Below the pieces are notes generated by a model that did not search any database, was not told the origin of the DNA, and was given only the letters and a program-made list of their open reading frames with translations. DNA of 13,360 nucleotides from the NCBI GenBank assembly GCA_002329325.1, contig DCTX01000064.1, positions 1-13,360 of the forward strand. Direction: 5' to 3'. Within the stretch, counting starts at the first letter, position 1; each line of letters begins with the position of its first letter. Below are positions 7,319 through 13,337 of the stretch, piece after piece. The stretch comes from Anaerolineales bacterium UBA1429 (GTDB lineage Bacteria > Chloroflexota > Anaerolineae > UBA1429). The position numbers were made by a program, and so were the translations under genes.

Positions 7319-7648
7319 CTAGACCATCTGTGTTTTCGCGACAACCGTGCGGGGAGCTACATCCTGCTCCAATGCCGGATGCTCAAACTGAACATTGAGC
7401 TTGGCGCCCAAGGCATCGGCCAGCCGTTTCAAGAGCGAGATGGACGGGTGGGACACCCCGTTCTCAAGGCGCGAGATCACCGCCTGTCTGGTGCCGGCCT
7501 TGGCGGCGAGCTCCTTTTGCGTCATCCCAGTCTCAAGACGGATGCGCAGAATCTGACGCGCAATCTCGTGCTCTGGCTCCGATTCCTGATAGGCAGCTCG
7601 GAACTCGGGGCTTTGTTCGAGTTCAGCAACAAGCTGCTTGAGCTTCAT
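7319..7648 (-). CDS. higA: HigA-like antitoxin, XRE-family helix-turn-helix
   Basis: A 109-residue protein. After a 38-residue N-terminal helical segment (ELEQSPEFRAAYQESEPEHE) comes a Cro/C1-type helix-turn-helix at about 39-91: TGMTQKELAAKAGTRQAVIS, RLENGVSHPSISLLKRLADALG. This N-terminal lead with HTH arrangement is usual for antitoxins partnered with HigB/RelE-type toxins of the phage Gp49-like family. Its ATG overlaps the toxin TGA (ATGA, 7645-7648), so translation is coupled, toxin first, as in HigBA. It should neutralise the toxin and repress the shared promoter at 8055-8082. After the HTH only about 20 residues remain (HPALEQDVAPRTVVAKTQMV). In characterised chaperone-dependent HigA proteins a C-terminal addiction domain follows the HTH. 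Here that part is short or absent. Confidence 0.9.
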   Translation of the reverse strand: MKLKQLVAELEQSPEFRAAYQESEPEHEIARQILRIRLETGMTQKELAAKAGTRQAVISRLENGVSHPSISLLKRLADALGAKLNVQFEHPALEQDVAPRTVVAKTQMV

Positions 7649-8043
7649 GAATCTCCTCTCGCTTGGTAGTACTCGCGCACGTCGCGAGCGCGCTGCTCAG
7701 CCGTCCTTACGTCCGCTCGCGGAAGCCTTCGCGCCTTTTTCGCAATGAGATGCACCACGACCACCGTTCTATTGACCACACTGACAAAGAGCCGATACGA
7801 GTGCCCTCCGCCTCCTCTGAGCTTGAGCTCGTAGAGCGGTTCGTTGACGCCACTCACTTTCTGCGCCTGCCCCTGTTGGCTCAGGAACAGCACCCCAAAC
7901 TCCTCAACTCGCTCCAGCAGGCGCACCATGCGCGCCTGCACATCCGCAGGCTGCTTCCTGAAGAAGTCGAGCACGGGGCCGCCTTCGTCCCAGGGTGGAT
8001 AGAACTCGACTTGCCAAGCTGCATCTTGTGATGGCAGCACCAC
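7645..8043 (-). CDS. higB: HigB/RelE-type toxin (phage-derived Gp49-like family)
   Basis: A 132-residue basic protein with the fold of ribosome-dependent mRNA endonuclease toxins. Landmarks are QVEFYPPWDEGGPVLDFFRK at the N-terminus, YELKLRGGGGHSYRLFVSVV (the ELR-yR core strands), VVVVHLIAKKARRLP (the conserved hydrophobic strand followed by KK) and a C-terminal amphipathic helix with EQRARDVREYY. It is the first gene of the module, overlaps the antitoxin by four bases, and lies downstream of a strong promoter. The start is GTG at 8043, immediately followed by a second GTG; GAGG at 8051-8054 lies eight bases upstream. The gene is intact. Cleavage of translated mRNA is the known family activity. 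The window shows no inactivating change, although catalytic residues vary too much in this family to be read directly. Confidence 0.9.
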   Translation of the reverse strand: MVLPSQDAAWQVEFYPPWDEGGPVLDFFRKQPADVQARMVRLLERVEEFGVLFLSQQGQAQKVSGVNEPLYELKLRGGGGHSYRLFVSVVNRTVVVVHLIAKKARRLPRADVRTAEQRARDVREYYQARGDS

Positions 8044-8054
8044 GCTACAACCTC

Positions 8055-8082
8055 AGTATACCAAAAAAGTCATAGCAGTCAA
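8055..8082 (-). promoter_or_regulatory. Strong sigma70 promoter of the toxin-antitoxin module
   Basis: TTGACT (8077-8082), a 16-base spacer and TATACT (8055-8060) lie on the minus strand. The -10 contains the palindrome GTATAC. It ends only 11 bases before the toxin GTG, so the mRNA should start around 8048 with a leader of about five bases, excluding the GAGG at 8051-8054. The toxin may therefore be read from a nearly leaderless mRNA, or from a longer one started further upstream. Confidence 0.65.
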
Positions 8083-8128
8083 TGGGCTGTTCGGACATGG
8101 CGATGCGGAATGCGCCAGATCGCGCGCC

Positions 8129-8608
8129 TCAGGGCACCCAGGGGCCGCTGGCCAACACGCGGCTGAGCTGGCGCAGATGATCGCGCTCCTCATCGATGAC
8201 GGCGCGCACGGCGGGCAGGTGGGATTCGGGCACCGCCTCGGCCAGCTCGTAGAAAAAGAGCAACGTATCCTTCTCAAAGGTCATGGCGGCGCGCAGTGCC
8301 TGCTCCTCGTTCTGGGCTTCGCGCGCCCGCTCCAGCCCCTTGTCCGGCCCCAGCAGGGCGCCGGCCAGCGCCGTCTCGACAAAGGTGCGATCCTCGTCCG
8401 CGGTCTCTGAGGCGGGCGCGGCAGGGGCGCGCGCCAACATACGCTCAAAGGTGCGGTAGTGGCGCCCCTCCTGATGGGCCAGGTCCTGCAAGAGGTTGCG
8501 CACCTCGCGATCCTGGCTGGCGGCGGCTGCGGCGCGATAGAACGCCTCGCCGTTGCGCTCGATCTCCATCGCCCACTGCAACACGGTCTGCGCCGATAGC
8601 GTTGACAT
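8129..8608 (-). CDS. Ferritin-like diiron protein, rubrerythrin family (no rubredoxin domain)
   Basis: A 159-residue four-helix-bundle protein with two ExxH-type half-sites. The first has E17 (AMEIERNGEAFYR) with E47 and H50 (HQEGRHY). The second has E112 (FEKDTLLFFYEL) with E141 and H144 (DEERDHL). This E-ExxH / E-ExxH pattern is that of rubrerythrin-like proteins (COG1633), which bind two irons and are linked to peroxide reduction or iron handling. There is no C-terminal rubredoxin CxxC module, so an external electron donor would be needed. A linker rich in Ala, Pro and Glu (about 59-75) joins the halves. The ATG has GAGG about eight bases upstream. A perfect inverted repeat (8650-8668) lies 42-60 bases before the start. 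The gene appears to be transcribed on its own. Confidence 0.9.
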   Translation of the reverse strand: MSTLSAQTVLQWAMEIERNGEAFYRAAAAASQDREVRNLLQDLAHQEGRHYRTFERMLARAPAAPASETADEDRTFVETALAGALLGPDKGLERAREAQNEEQALRAAMTFEKDTLLFFYELAEAVPESHLPAVRAVIDEERDHLRQLSRVLASGPWVP

Positions 8609-8649
8609 GGTAGGAACCTCGCTTTTCTATAATGAGATCACACTTCTTC

Positions 8650-8668
8650 GGCGATGCCAGCCATCGCC
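8650..8668. repeat. Inverted repeat upstream of the ferritin-like gene
   Basis: GGCGATG-CCAGC-CATCGCC is a perfect seven-pair inverted repeat with a five-base loop. It lies between the end of the MFS carrier (8756) and the ferritin-like start (8608). No T-run follows on either strand, so it could be an operator for the ferritin-like gene or a structured 3' end of the carrier mRNA. Confidence 0.45.
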
Positions 8669-8755
8669 CCTATCTGTCTCGTACACTCGCTTGCGTCTGC
8701 GACTCTGCGCCCTTGCGTGAGAGTCCCACCCCACGCGGCGCGTCGGGCGCCGGCG

Positions 8756-10075
8756 TTACGGCGTTGCCGCCTCGCGGGCCTCGCCGCGCGTCACCCCCTG
8801 CATGGTGAGGGCCGCCGCCGTGAACAGGAATACCGGCACCAGCAATGTCAGCCCATAGTTGCCGGTGCGCCGGATCAGAAAGCCGTTCATCGTCGGCCCG
8901 GCGATGGCGGCCAGTTGCGAAGCCAGGTAGTACAGCCCGGTATAGGTGCCGATGTTGGTGTTGGTCGGCGAGGTATCCACCACCATGGGCAGGCTGTTGA
9001 TGTTCACCAGGCTCCAGGCGATGCCGCCCAGGGCCAGCGCCCCGCCGATGACGGCCAGGTTGGGCAAAAAGTAGCCCACCAGCAGTACCGCGGCAAAGGC
9101 CAGCAGCCCCACGGTGATGGTGCGCCGCCGCCCCACGCGGGCCGCCAGATAGCCGCTGGGCACGGCGAACAGGATAAAGGTGACATACGAGATGCTGGAG
9201 AGCAGCGAAGCCTGGTTCTCGGCGATCCCCAACACCGTGACGCCATAGGAGGTGAAAAAGGTCTCGATGGCGTTATAGCCCACGAACCAGAAAAAGATGG
9301 AGAGCATCAGAAACAGGAGGCTGCGGCGCACTTCGGGGGCGATGCGGCGCACGTGCTGCAACGCGTTGAGCGCCTGCTCCTCCTCGCGGGTCTCGCCGCC
9401 CTCCAGCTCCTTCGGCTCGCGCACGAAAAAGACCAGCATCAGCACGGCGATGATCATCAGCACGCCGCTGGCGATAAAGGGCAGGGCGATATGCAGCCCA
9501 TAGAGGTAGGCCCCCACCAGGGTGATGATCACGCCGCCCAGGCCGCCCATCAGGTTGATGATGCCGTTGGCCTGGCTGCGCAAGGGCGAAGGCGTCAGGT
9601 CGGGCATCAGGGCGATGACGGGGGTGCGAAAGCCCGCCATGGCCGTGATAAAGATGCCCACGGCGGCGATGAACAGGGCCAGGGGCTGGCGTAGCTGGTC
9701 GGTCAGGCCGCTCAGCTCGGCGGGGATCATGCGCACCACAAAGGGGATCAGCACAAAGGCGATCACCGAGATGGGCGCCAGGGTGACGATGAAAGGCTTG
9801 CGGCGTCCGCCCAGCCGCGGGTTCCAGATGCGGTCGCTCCACATGCCGATCAGCGGCAGCAGAAAGAGGGCCACGATGTTATCCAGGGTCATGATAAAGC
9901 CGGTGAGGTCGGGGAGCAGGCCGAAACCGCTGGAGCGGGCGCTGGCGCTGCCCTCAAAGAGCGGGTTGCCCACCTGCAAGAAGATGGGCACATAGTCGTT
10001 GTACAGCTTCCACATCACGCTGGTGCCGAAAAAGCCAAAGCCGATCAGCAAGGTACGCTTGTAGTCCAGCCGCAT
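8756..10075 (-). CDS. MFS transporter, SLC45/GPH-like
   Basis: A 439-residue inner-membrane carrier with 12 predicted helices and a charged central loop (REPKELEGGETREEEQ). The early cytoplasmic loop reads GMWSDRIWNPRLGGRRKPFI, a long motif-A variant seen in glycoside-pentoside-hexuronide and SLC45 sucrose-type carriers. Late in the protein VNINSLPMVVD and GTYTGLYYLASQLAAIAGP fit the same group. Sugar or glycoside transport coupled to cations is the usual role, but the substrate is not readable. It is not closely related to the tandem MFS pair at 1777-4449. The ATG at 10075 has GGAGG about nine bases upstream and a strong promoter at 10156-10184. The gene diverges from the glycosyltransferase. 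Confidence 0.9.
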   Translation of the reverse strand: MRLDYKRTLLIGFGFFGTSVMWKLYNDYVPIFLQVGNPLFEGSASARSSGFGLLPDLTGFIMTLDNIVALFLLPLIGMWSDRIWNPRLGGRRKPFIVTLAPISVIAFVLIPFVVRMIPAELSGLTDQLRQPLALFIAAVGIFITAMAGFRTPVIALMPDLTPSPLRSQANGIINLMGGLGGVIITLVGAYLYGLHIALPFIASGVLMIIAVLMLVFFVREPKELEGGETREEEQALNALQHVRRIAPEVRRSLLFLMLSIFFWFVGYNAIETFFTSYGVTVLGIAENQASLLSSISYVTFILFAVPSGYLAARVGRRRTITVGLLAFAAVLLVGYFLPNLAVIGGALALGGIAWSLVNINSLPMVVDTSPTNTNIGTYTGLYYLASQLAAIAGPTMNGFLIRRTGNYGLTLLVPVFLFTAAALTMQGVTRGEAREAATP

Positions 10076-10155
10076 GCCAAGGGCCTCCCTTCTTCTTGGT
10101 CGCAGAGGCCGGGCCCCCTGCCCCGGAAAGACGATGGGCGCTTCGTCACAGCGCC

Positions 10156-10184
10156 ATTCTAGCGCGGCGATGGGGGTGCGTCAA
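10156..10184 (-). promoter_or_regulatory. Sigma70 promoter for the SLC45-like carrier
   Basis: TTGACG (10179-10184), a 17-base spacer and TAGAAT (10156-10161) lie on the minus strand. Transcription would start near 10149, giving a leader of about 73 bases before the ATG at 10075. Confidence 0.6.
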
Positions 10185-10196
10185 CGGCAGCGCCCT

Positions 10197-10225
10197 TTGA
10201 CGGCGAGCACCCTGGCGGCTATGAT
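10197..10225 (+). promoter_or_regulatory. Sigma70 promoter for the glycosyltransferase
   Basis: TTGACG (10197-10202), a 17-base spacer and TATGAT (10220-10225) would start transcription near 10232, about 43 bases before the chosen ATG at 10275. It lies inside the long open frame that begins at 10074, which argues that the upstream 67 codons are not translated. Confidence 0.6.
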
Positions 10226-10274
10226 CGGCGCCGTAAGTGCCGAGGCTACAGGATTCCCGGAGCGAACCAGAGCG

Positions 10275-13067
10275 ATGCCCCCCATGGACAAGAGCCTCTC
10301 TCCCCTGGCCCGCACCGTGCGCCGCGACGCCCTTGTGCTGGGGCTGCTCATCCTGCTGGGGGCGGCGCTCCGCCTGCATGACCTCGATGCCCTGAGCATC
10401 TGGTACGATGAAGGCTGGACCCTCTTCCTGACGCGCCTTGGCCCCGCGGAGGCCCTGCGCCAGATCGTGCGCTATGCCGACCCCCACCCGCCGGGGTACT
10501 ATCTCCTGCTGATCCCCTGGATGCGGCTGCTGGGCCAGCACGCCTGGGCGGCCCGCGCCTTTTCGGTGGCGGCGGGCGTCCTCACCATCCCCGCCGTGTA
10601 CCAGCTCGGGCGCAGGCTCTACGATCGGGCGACGGGCCTGCTGGCCGCCGCCCTCGTCACCCTGGCGCCGGCCCACATCGCCTACTCGCAAGAGGCGCGC
10701 ATGTACGCCCTCTTGGGGCTATGGACGGTCCTCCTGCTGGAGCTATCCCATCGCTACGCCCATCGCCGCGCCGCCTGGCGCTGGCCCCATTGGGCCGCCC
10801 TGGTCGTCGTCGAGTCTCTGGCCCTCTACACCCACTTTTTCGCCCTCTTTCTCCTGGTCGGCCTGCAGGCGTGGGTCATCGCGTCCCTCTGCCTCCAGGC
10901 GCGCCGCGCTTCCTGGCGGCCCCTGGTGGCCTGGTTGCTGGGGCAGCTCGCAGCGGCCCTGACGCTGGCTCCCTGGGGGCCGGTGATGCTGCAGCGGCTC
11001 GGCGGCCATGTCACGGCGAGCACCTACACGCCCCCGCTGGGGACCTTTGTCAGGGAGGTATGGTCCTTCCTGCTGGCGGGTCAGATCGACCTGCTGGGAC
11101 CCAACCGGCTCTACGCCATCCTCGCCATGGCGGCGCTGGGCTCTGTGGCCGTGGCCGCCGCCTGGACCCTCTGGCGCGATGCCCGCCGCCGCGAGATGGG
11201 CTATCTCTGCGTCGTGGCGGCCTGCACCCTGCTGGGCGTGTATCTGCTCATGCGCCTCCGGCCCGGCTTTCATCCGCGTTACCTGTTCCTTCTGCTCCTG
11301 CCGCTGCTCGTCTGCGTGGCCCGCCAGGTCGTGGGCCTGGTGCGCTCGCCCTCCTGGCTGGCCCGCGCGGGCGGCGCGGCGTTGCTGCTGGTATGGCTGG
11401 CTGCCAACGCCCTCGGGGGCCAACTGGCCGCCGCCACCAATCCCTGGCGCGACGACGCCCGCGGCGCCGCCGCCTATCTGCGCGAGCACCTGCCGGCGGG
11501 CTCTGCTGTCGTAGCCGCCTACACCGGGTGGGAGCTGGAGTACTATCTGGAGGGCAGCGGCCTCACAACCCGTTACTATGGCCTGGGCGATTTCGAGTAT
11601 GAGATGGTTGCGGACCTGGCCACGCTGGCGCGGGGCGCGCCCCAGGTGGCCTATGTGCGCTGGCGTCAGTCGGACACCGATCATACCGGCCAGATCGCCT
11701 ACACCCTGGCCCGCGAGGGGCGCCTGCTGGCAGAGCGGCAGTTCCCCGCCTATGATATCTCGATCTATGCCGTCGCCCCGGGGCCCCCGTCGGTGCGCGA
11801 ATGCCCGGCCGAGGCCCGCTTCGGCCCCCTGATGCTGGCGGGGGCCGAGGTCGCCGATCCGACGCCCGCCGATGGCGTCCTGACCGTCGCCTTGCGCTGG
11901 CGCCTTCTGGAGGCCACGCCCGATGACCTCAAGGCGACCCTGACCCTGACCGATGCCCGCGGGCGCGTGCTGGCCCAGCAGGATCGCTATGTGAACGACG
12001 CCCGCGGCCTGGGGACTTCCCACTGGCAGGCCCCGCAGGCCGGAGCCACCTATCACACCCTGGCGCTGCCCCCCGGCACAGCGCCCCTCGCCTACCGGTT
12101 GCAGGTCGGCGTCTACCACGAGGGGAACCTGGGCGGCCTGGACGTGCTGGATGCAGCCGGCGCCCCTGCCGGCAGGTCGTCGACGCTCTGCTCCGTCGAG
12201 CTGGCGCCCAGCGCCTCCGCAGGCGAGCCCCGCCCGGTGGATCGGCAGGCCCTCGGCCTGAGCGAGGCGCCCCCCGCAGCCCAGAGCGCCTCGGGGCTGC
12301 GGTTGGCGGCCTACCGGCTGGAGCGTGGCGCCGCCGCCAGCGGCGAGAGGCTGGGCGTGTTGCTGGAGTGGCGCAACGCCTCCGGCGGGGCCCTGCCCGA
12401 CCTCCGGCCCGCGCTGCGGCTGGTGCAGGACGGCGTCGTCCTGACGACGGCGGAGGATGCCCCCGTGTACGGCGCCTATCCGACATCCCGCTGGGCCCCC
12501 GGCGAGATCGTGCTGGAGTGGCGCGACCTGCTCATCCCCGCCGAGGCCGCGACAGGCCCGGCCGCCATCGAGCTCCTGATGCCCGGCGAGGCCCCGGTGG
12601 CACTGGGCAGCGTCGAGATCAGCGCCGTCGCGCGCACCTTTGCGCCCCCGCAGCCGCAGCACAGCGCCCAGATGCCGCTGGGCGAGGCCGTCGCCCTGGT
12701 GGGCTATGACCTCTCGGCCGCGATCGTGGCACCGGGGGGCGAGTTGGGCGTCACGCTCTATTGGCAGGCGCTGGCGCCCTCGGAGAAGGACCTGACCGTC
12801 TTTGTGCACCTGTTGGACGAGCAGGGAGGCCTGGTGGCCCAGGACGACGCGCCGCCAGCGCAAGGCAGCCGCCCCACCACCGGCTGGCTGGCGGGCGAGT
12901 ACATCCGCGACGAGCACGCCCTGCACTGGCTGGACCCCCAGTACACGGGCATGGCCCGGATCCAGGTGGGCCTGTACGATCCGGCGACGGGCGAGCGCCT
13001 GCTGGCCCCCTCGGGGGCATCGAGCCTCGTGTTGCCGGAGGCGATCTCGGTGGAGCCAGGGCCGTAG
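10275..13067 (+). CDS. GT39/PMT-like membrane glycosyltransferase with C-terminal beta-sandwich modules
   Basis: A 930-residue GT-C type enzyme expected to use a lipid-linked sugar donor at the outer face of the membrane. The N-terminal part (about residues 1-385) has many membrane helices, with family signatures IWYDEGWTLF (catalytic-type D45-E46), ADPHPPGYYLLL (H71) and YSQEARMYALL (137-147), and the final helix LLLVWLAANAL. An extracytoplasmic stretch (WRDDARGAAAYLREHLPAGS) follows. About residues 510-930 form what look like three related beta-sandwich modules, each beginning with a strand like ALRWRLLE, VLLEWRNA or VTLYWQAL; the last contains FVHLLDEQGGLVAQDD and GLYDPATGERLLAP. The open frame reaches 10074, but the promoter at 10197-10225 and GGAG at 10259-10262 favour the ATG at 10275; 10284 is an alternative. 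The acceptor is unknown: protein, glycan or lipid are all possible. Confidence 0.9.
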   Translation: MPPMDKSLSPLARTVRRDALVLGLLILLGAALRLHDLDALSIWYDEGWTLFLTRLGPAEALRQIVRYADPHPPGYYLLLIPWMRLLGQHAWAARAFSVAAGVLTIPAVYQLGRRLYDRATGLLAAALVTLAPAHIAYSQEARMYALLGLWTVLLLELSHRYAHRRAAWRWPHWAALVVVESLALYTHFFALFLLVGLQAWVIASLCLQARRASWRPLVAWLLGQLAAALTLAPWGPVMLQRLGGHVTASTYTPPLGTFVREVWSFLLAGQIDLLGPNRLYAILAMAALGSVAVAAAWTLWRDARRREMGYLCVVAACTLLGVYLLMRLRPGFHPRYLFLLLLPLLVCVARQVVGLVRSPSWLARAGGAALLLVWLAANALGGQLAAATNPWRDDARGAAAYLREHLPAGSAVVAAYTGWELEYYLEGSGLTTRYYGLGDFEYEMVADLATLARGAPQVAYVRWRQSDTDHTGQIAYTLAREGRLLAERQFPAYDISIYAVAPGPPSVRECPAEARFGPLMLAGAEVADPTPADGVLTVALRWRLLEATPDDLKATLTLTDARGRVLAQQDRYVNDARGLGTSHWQAPQAGATYHTLALPPGTAPLAYRLQVGVYHEGNLGGLDVLDAAGAPAGRSSTLCSVELAPSASAGEPRPVDRQALGLSEAPPAAQSASGLRLAAYRLERGAAASGERLGVLLEWRNASGGALPDLRPALRLVQDGVVLTTAEDAPVYGAYPTSRWAPGEIVLEWRDLLIPAEAATGPAAIELLMPGEAPVALGSVEISAVARTFAPPQPQHSAQMPLGEAVALVGYDLSAAIVAPGGELGVTLYWQALAPSEKDLTVFVHLLDEQGGLVAQDDAPPAQGSRPTTGWLAGEYIRDEHALHWLDPQYTGMARIQVGLYDPATGERLLAPSGASSLVLPEAISVEPGP

Positions 13068-13133
13068 CGCCCGGCGGTGGGCGCTCGCCCTGGGGCGACG
13101 GCTCGCACACCGGCATTGCTCGCCTTGGGGCGA
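13067..13133 (+). terminator. Cluster of three hairpins after the glycosyltransferase
   Basis: GCGCCC-GGCGGT-GGGCGC (13067-13084) begins on the last base of the stop codon. It is followed by TCGCC-CTGG-GGCGA (13085-13098) and by TCGCC-TTGG-GGCGA (13120-13133). The last two lie in a repeated 16-base unit. There is no T-run, so this is at best a structured, factor-aided 3' end. It separates the gene from the tRNA promoter. Confidence 0.4.
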
Positions 13134-13146
13134 ACCGCAGCGTAAC

Positions 13147-13175
13147 TTGACAGTCCCGCCCGTTCGACCTATACT
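13147..13175 (+). promoter_or_regulatory. Near-consensus sigma70 promoter for the tRNA genes
   Basis: TTGACA (13147-13152, perfect), a 17-base spacer and TATACT (13170-13175, one base from consensus) would start transcription near 13182, seven bases before the mature tRNA 5' end. This is the best promoter in the window, as expected for a stable RNA. Confidence 0.8.
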
Positions 13176-13188
13176 CTCGCCTGTGTTC

Positions 13189-13261
13189 GGGGCTGTAGCT
13201 CAGCTGGGAGAGCGCATCAATCGCACTGATGAGGCCAGGGGTTCGAATCCCCTCAGCTCCA
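13189..13261 (+). tRNA. tRNA-Ala (anticodon CGC)
   Basis: A 73-base cloverleaf without encoded CCA. The acceptor stem GGGGCTG pairs with CAGCTCC (one G-U), with discriminator A at 13261. The D arm is GCTC/GAGC, and the anticodon stem CATCA/TGATG encloses loop ATCGCAC, putting CGC at 13222-13224 to read the alanine codon GCG. The variable loop is AGGCC and the T arm AGGGG-TTCGAAT-CCCCT. All stems pair fully. GCG decoding suits the high-GC codon usage seen in the surrounding genes. Confidence 0.97.
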
Positions 13262-13281
13262 TCACCCGAATCGCAAGGCTC

Positions 13282-13331
13282 CTGAACAACTACTTGATCG
13301 CACCGGAGGGCGCCTGGCGCCCTATGTTCAG
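13282..13331 (+). other. Nested hairpin between the two tRNAs
   Basis: An inner stem AGGGCG-CCTGG-CGCCCT (13307-13323) is flanked by outer arms CTGAAC (13282-13287) and GTTCAG (13326-13331). It lies in the 76-base spacer between the tRNAs. It may guide processing of a joint transcript or act as an attenuator. No T-run follows. Confidence 0.4.
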
Positions 13332-13337
13332 AAACTT

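Noticed and set aside
6600..8110. Mobile element or prophage carrying the TA module
   Set aside because: No transposase, integrase, terminal inverted repeats or target duplications could be found around the module; only its composition is unusual.
8654..9694. 346-codon antisense open frame under the SLC45-like carrier
   Set aside because: Composition is Gln/His/Gly-rich, with no domain; it is the mirror image of membrane-helix codons on the minus strand.
10074..10274. Earlier start giving a 997-residue glycosyltransferase
   Set aside because: The added 67 residues have no membrane or family character, and they span two promoter candidates. The ATG at 10275 fits the expected short N-terminus before the first helix.
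10743..12926. 727-codon antisense open frame under the glycosyltransferase
   Set aside because: Long antisense frames are common in GC-rich genes. The translation is rich in Gly, Gln, Arg and His without domains, whereas the plus strand has clear GT-C motifs.
13294..13328. Separate promoter for the second tRNA (TTGATC with TATGTT)
   Set aside because: The spacer would be far too long for sigma70 and would contain the inter-tRNA hairpin.
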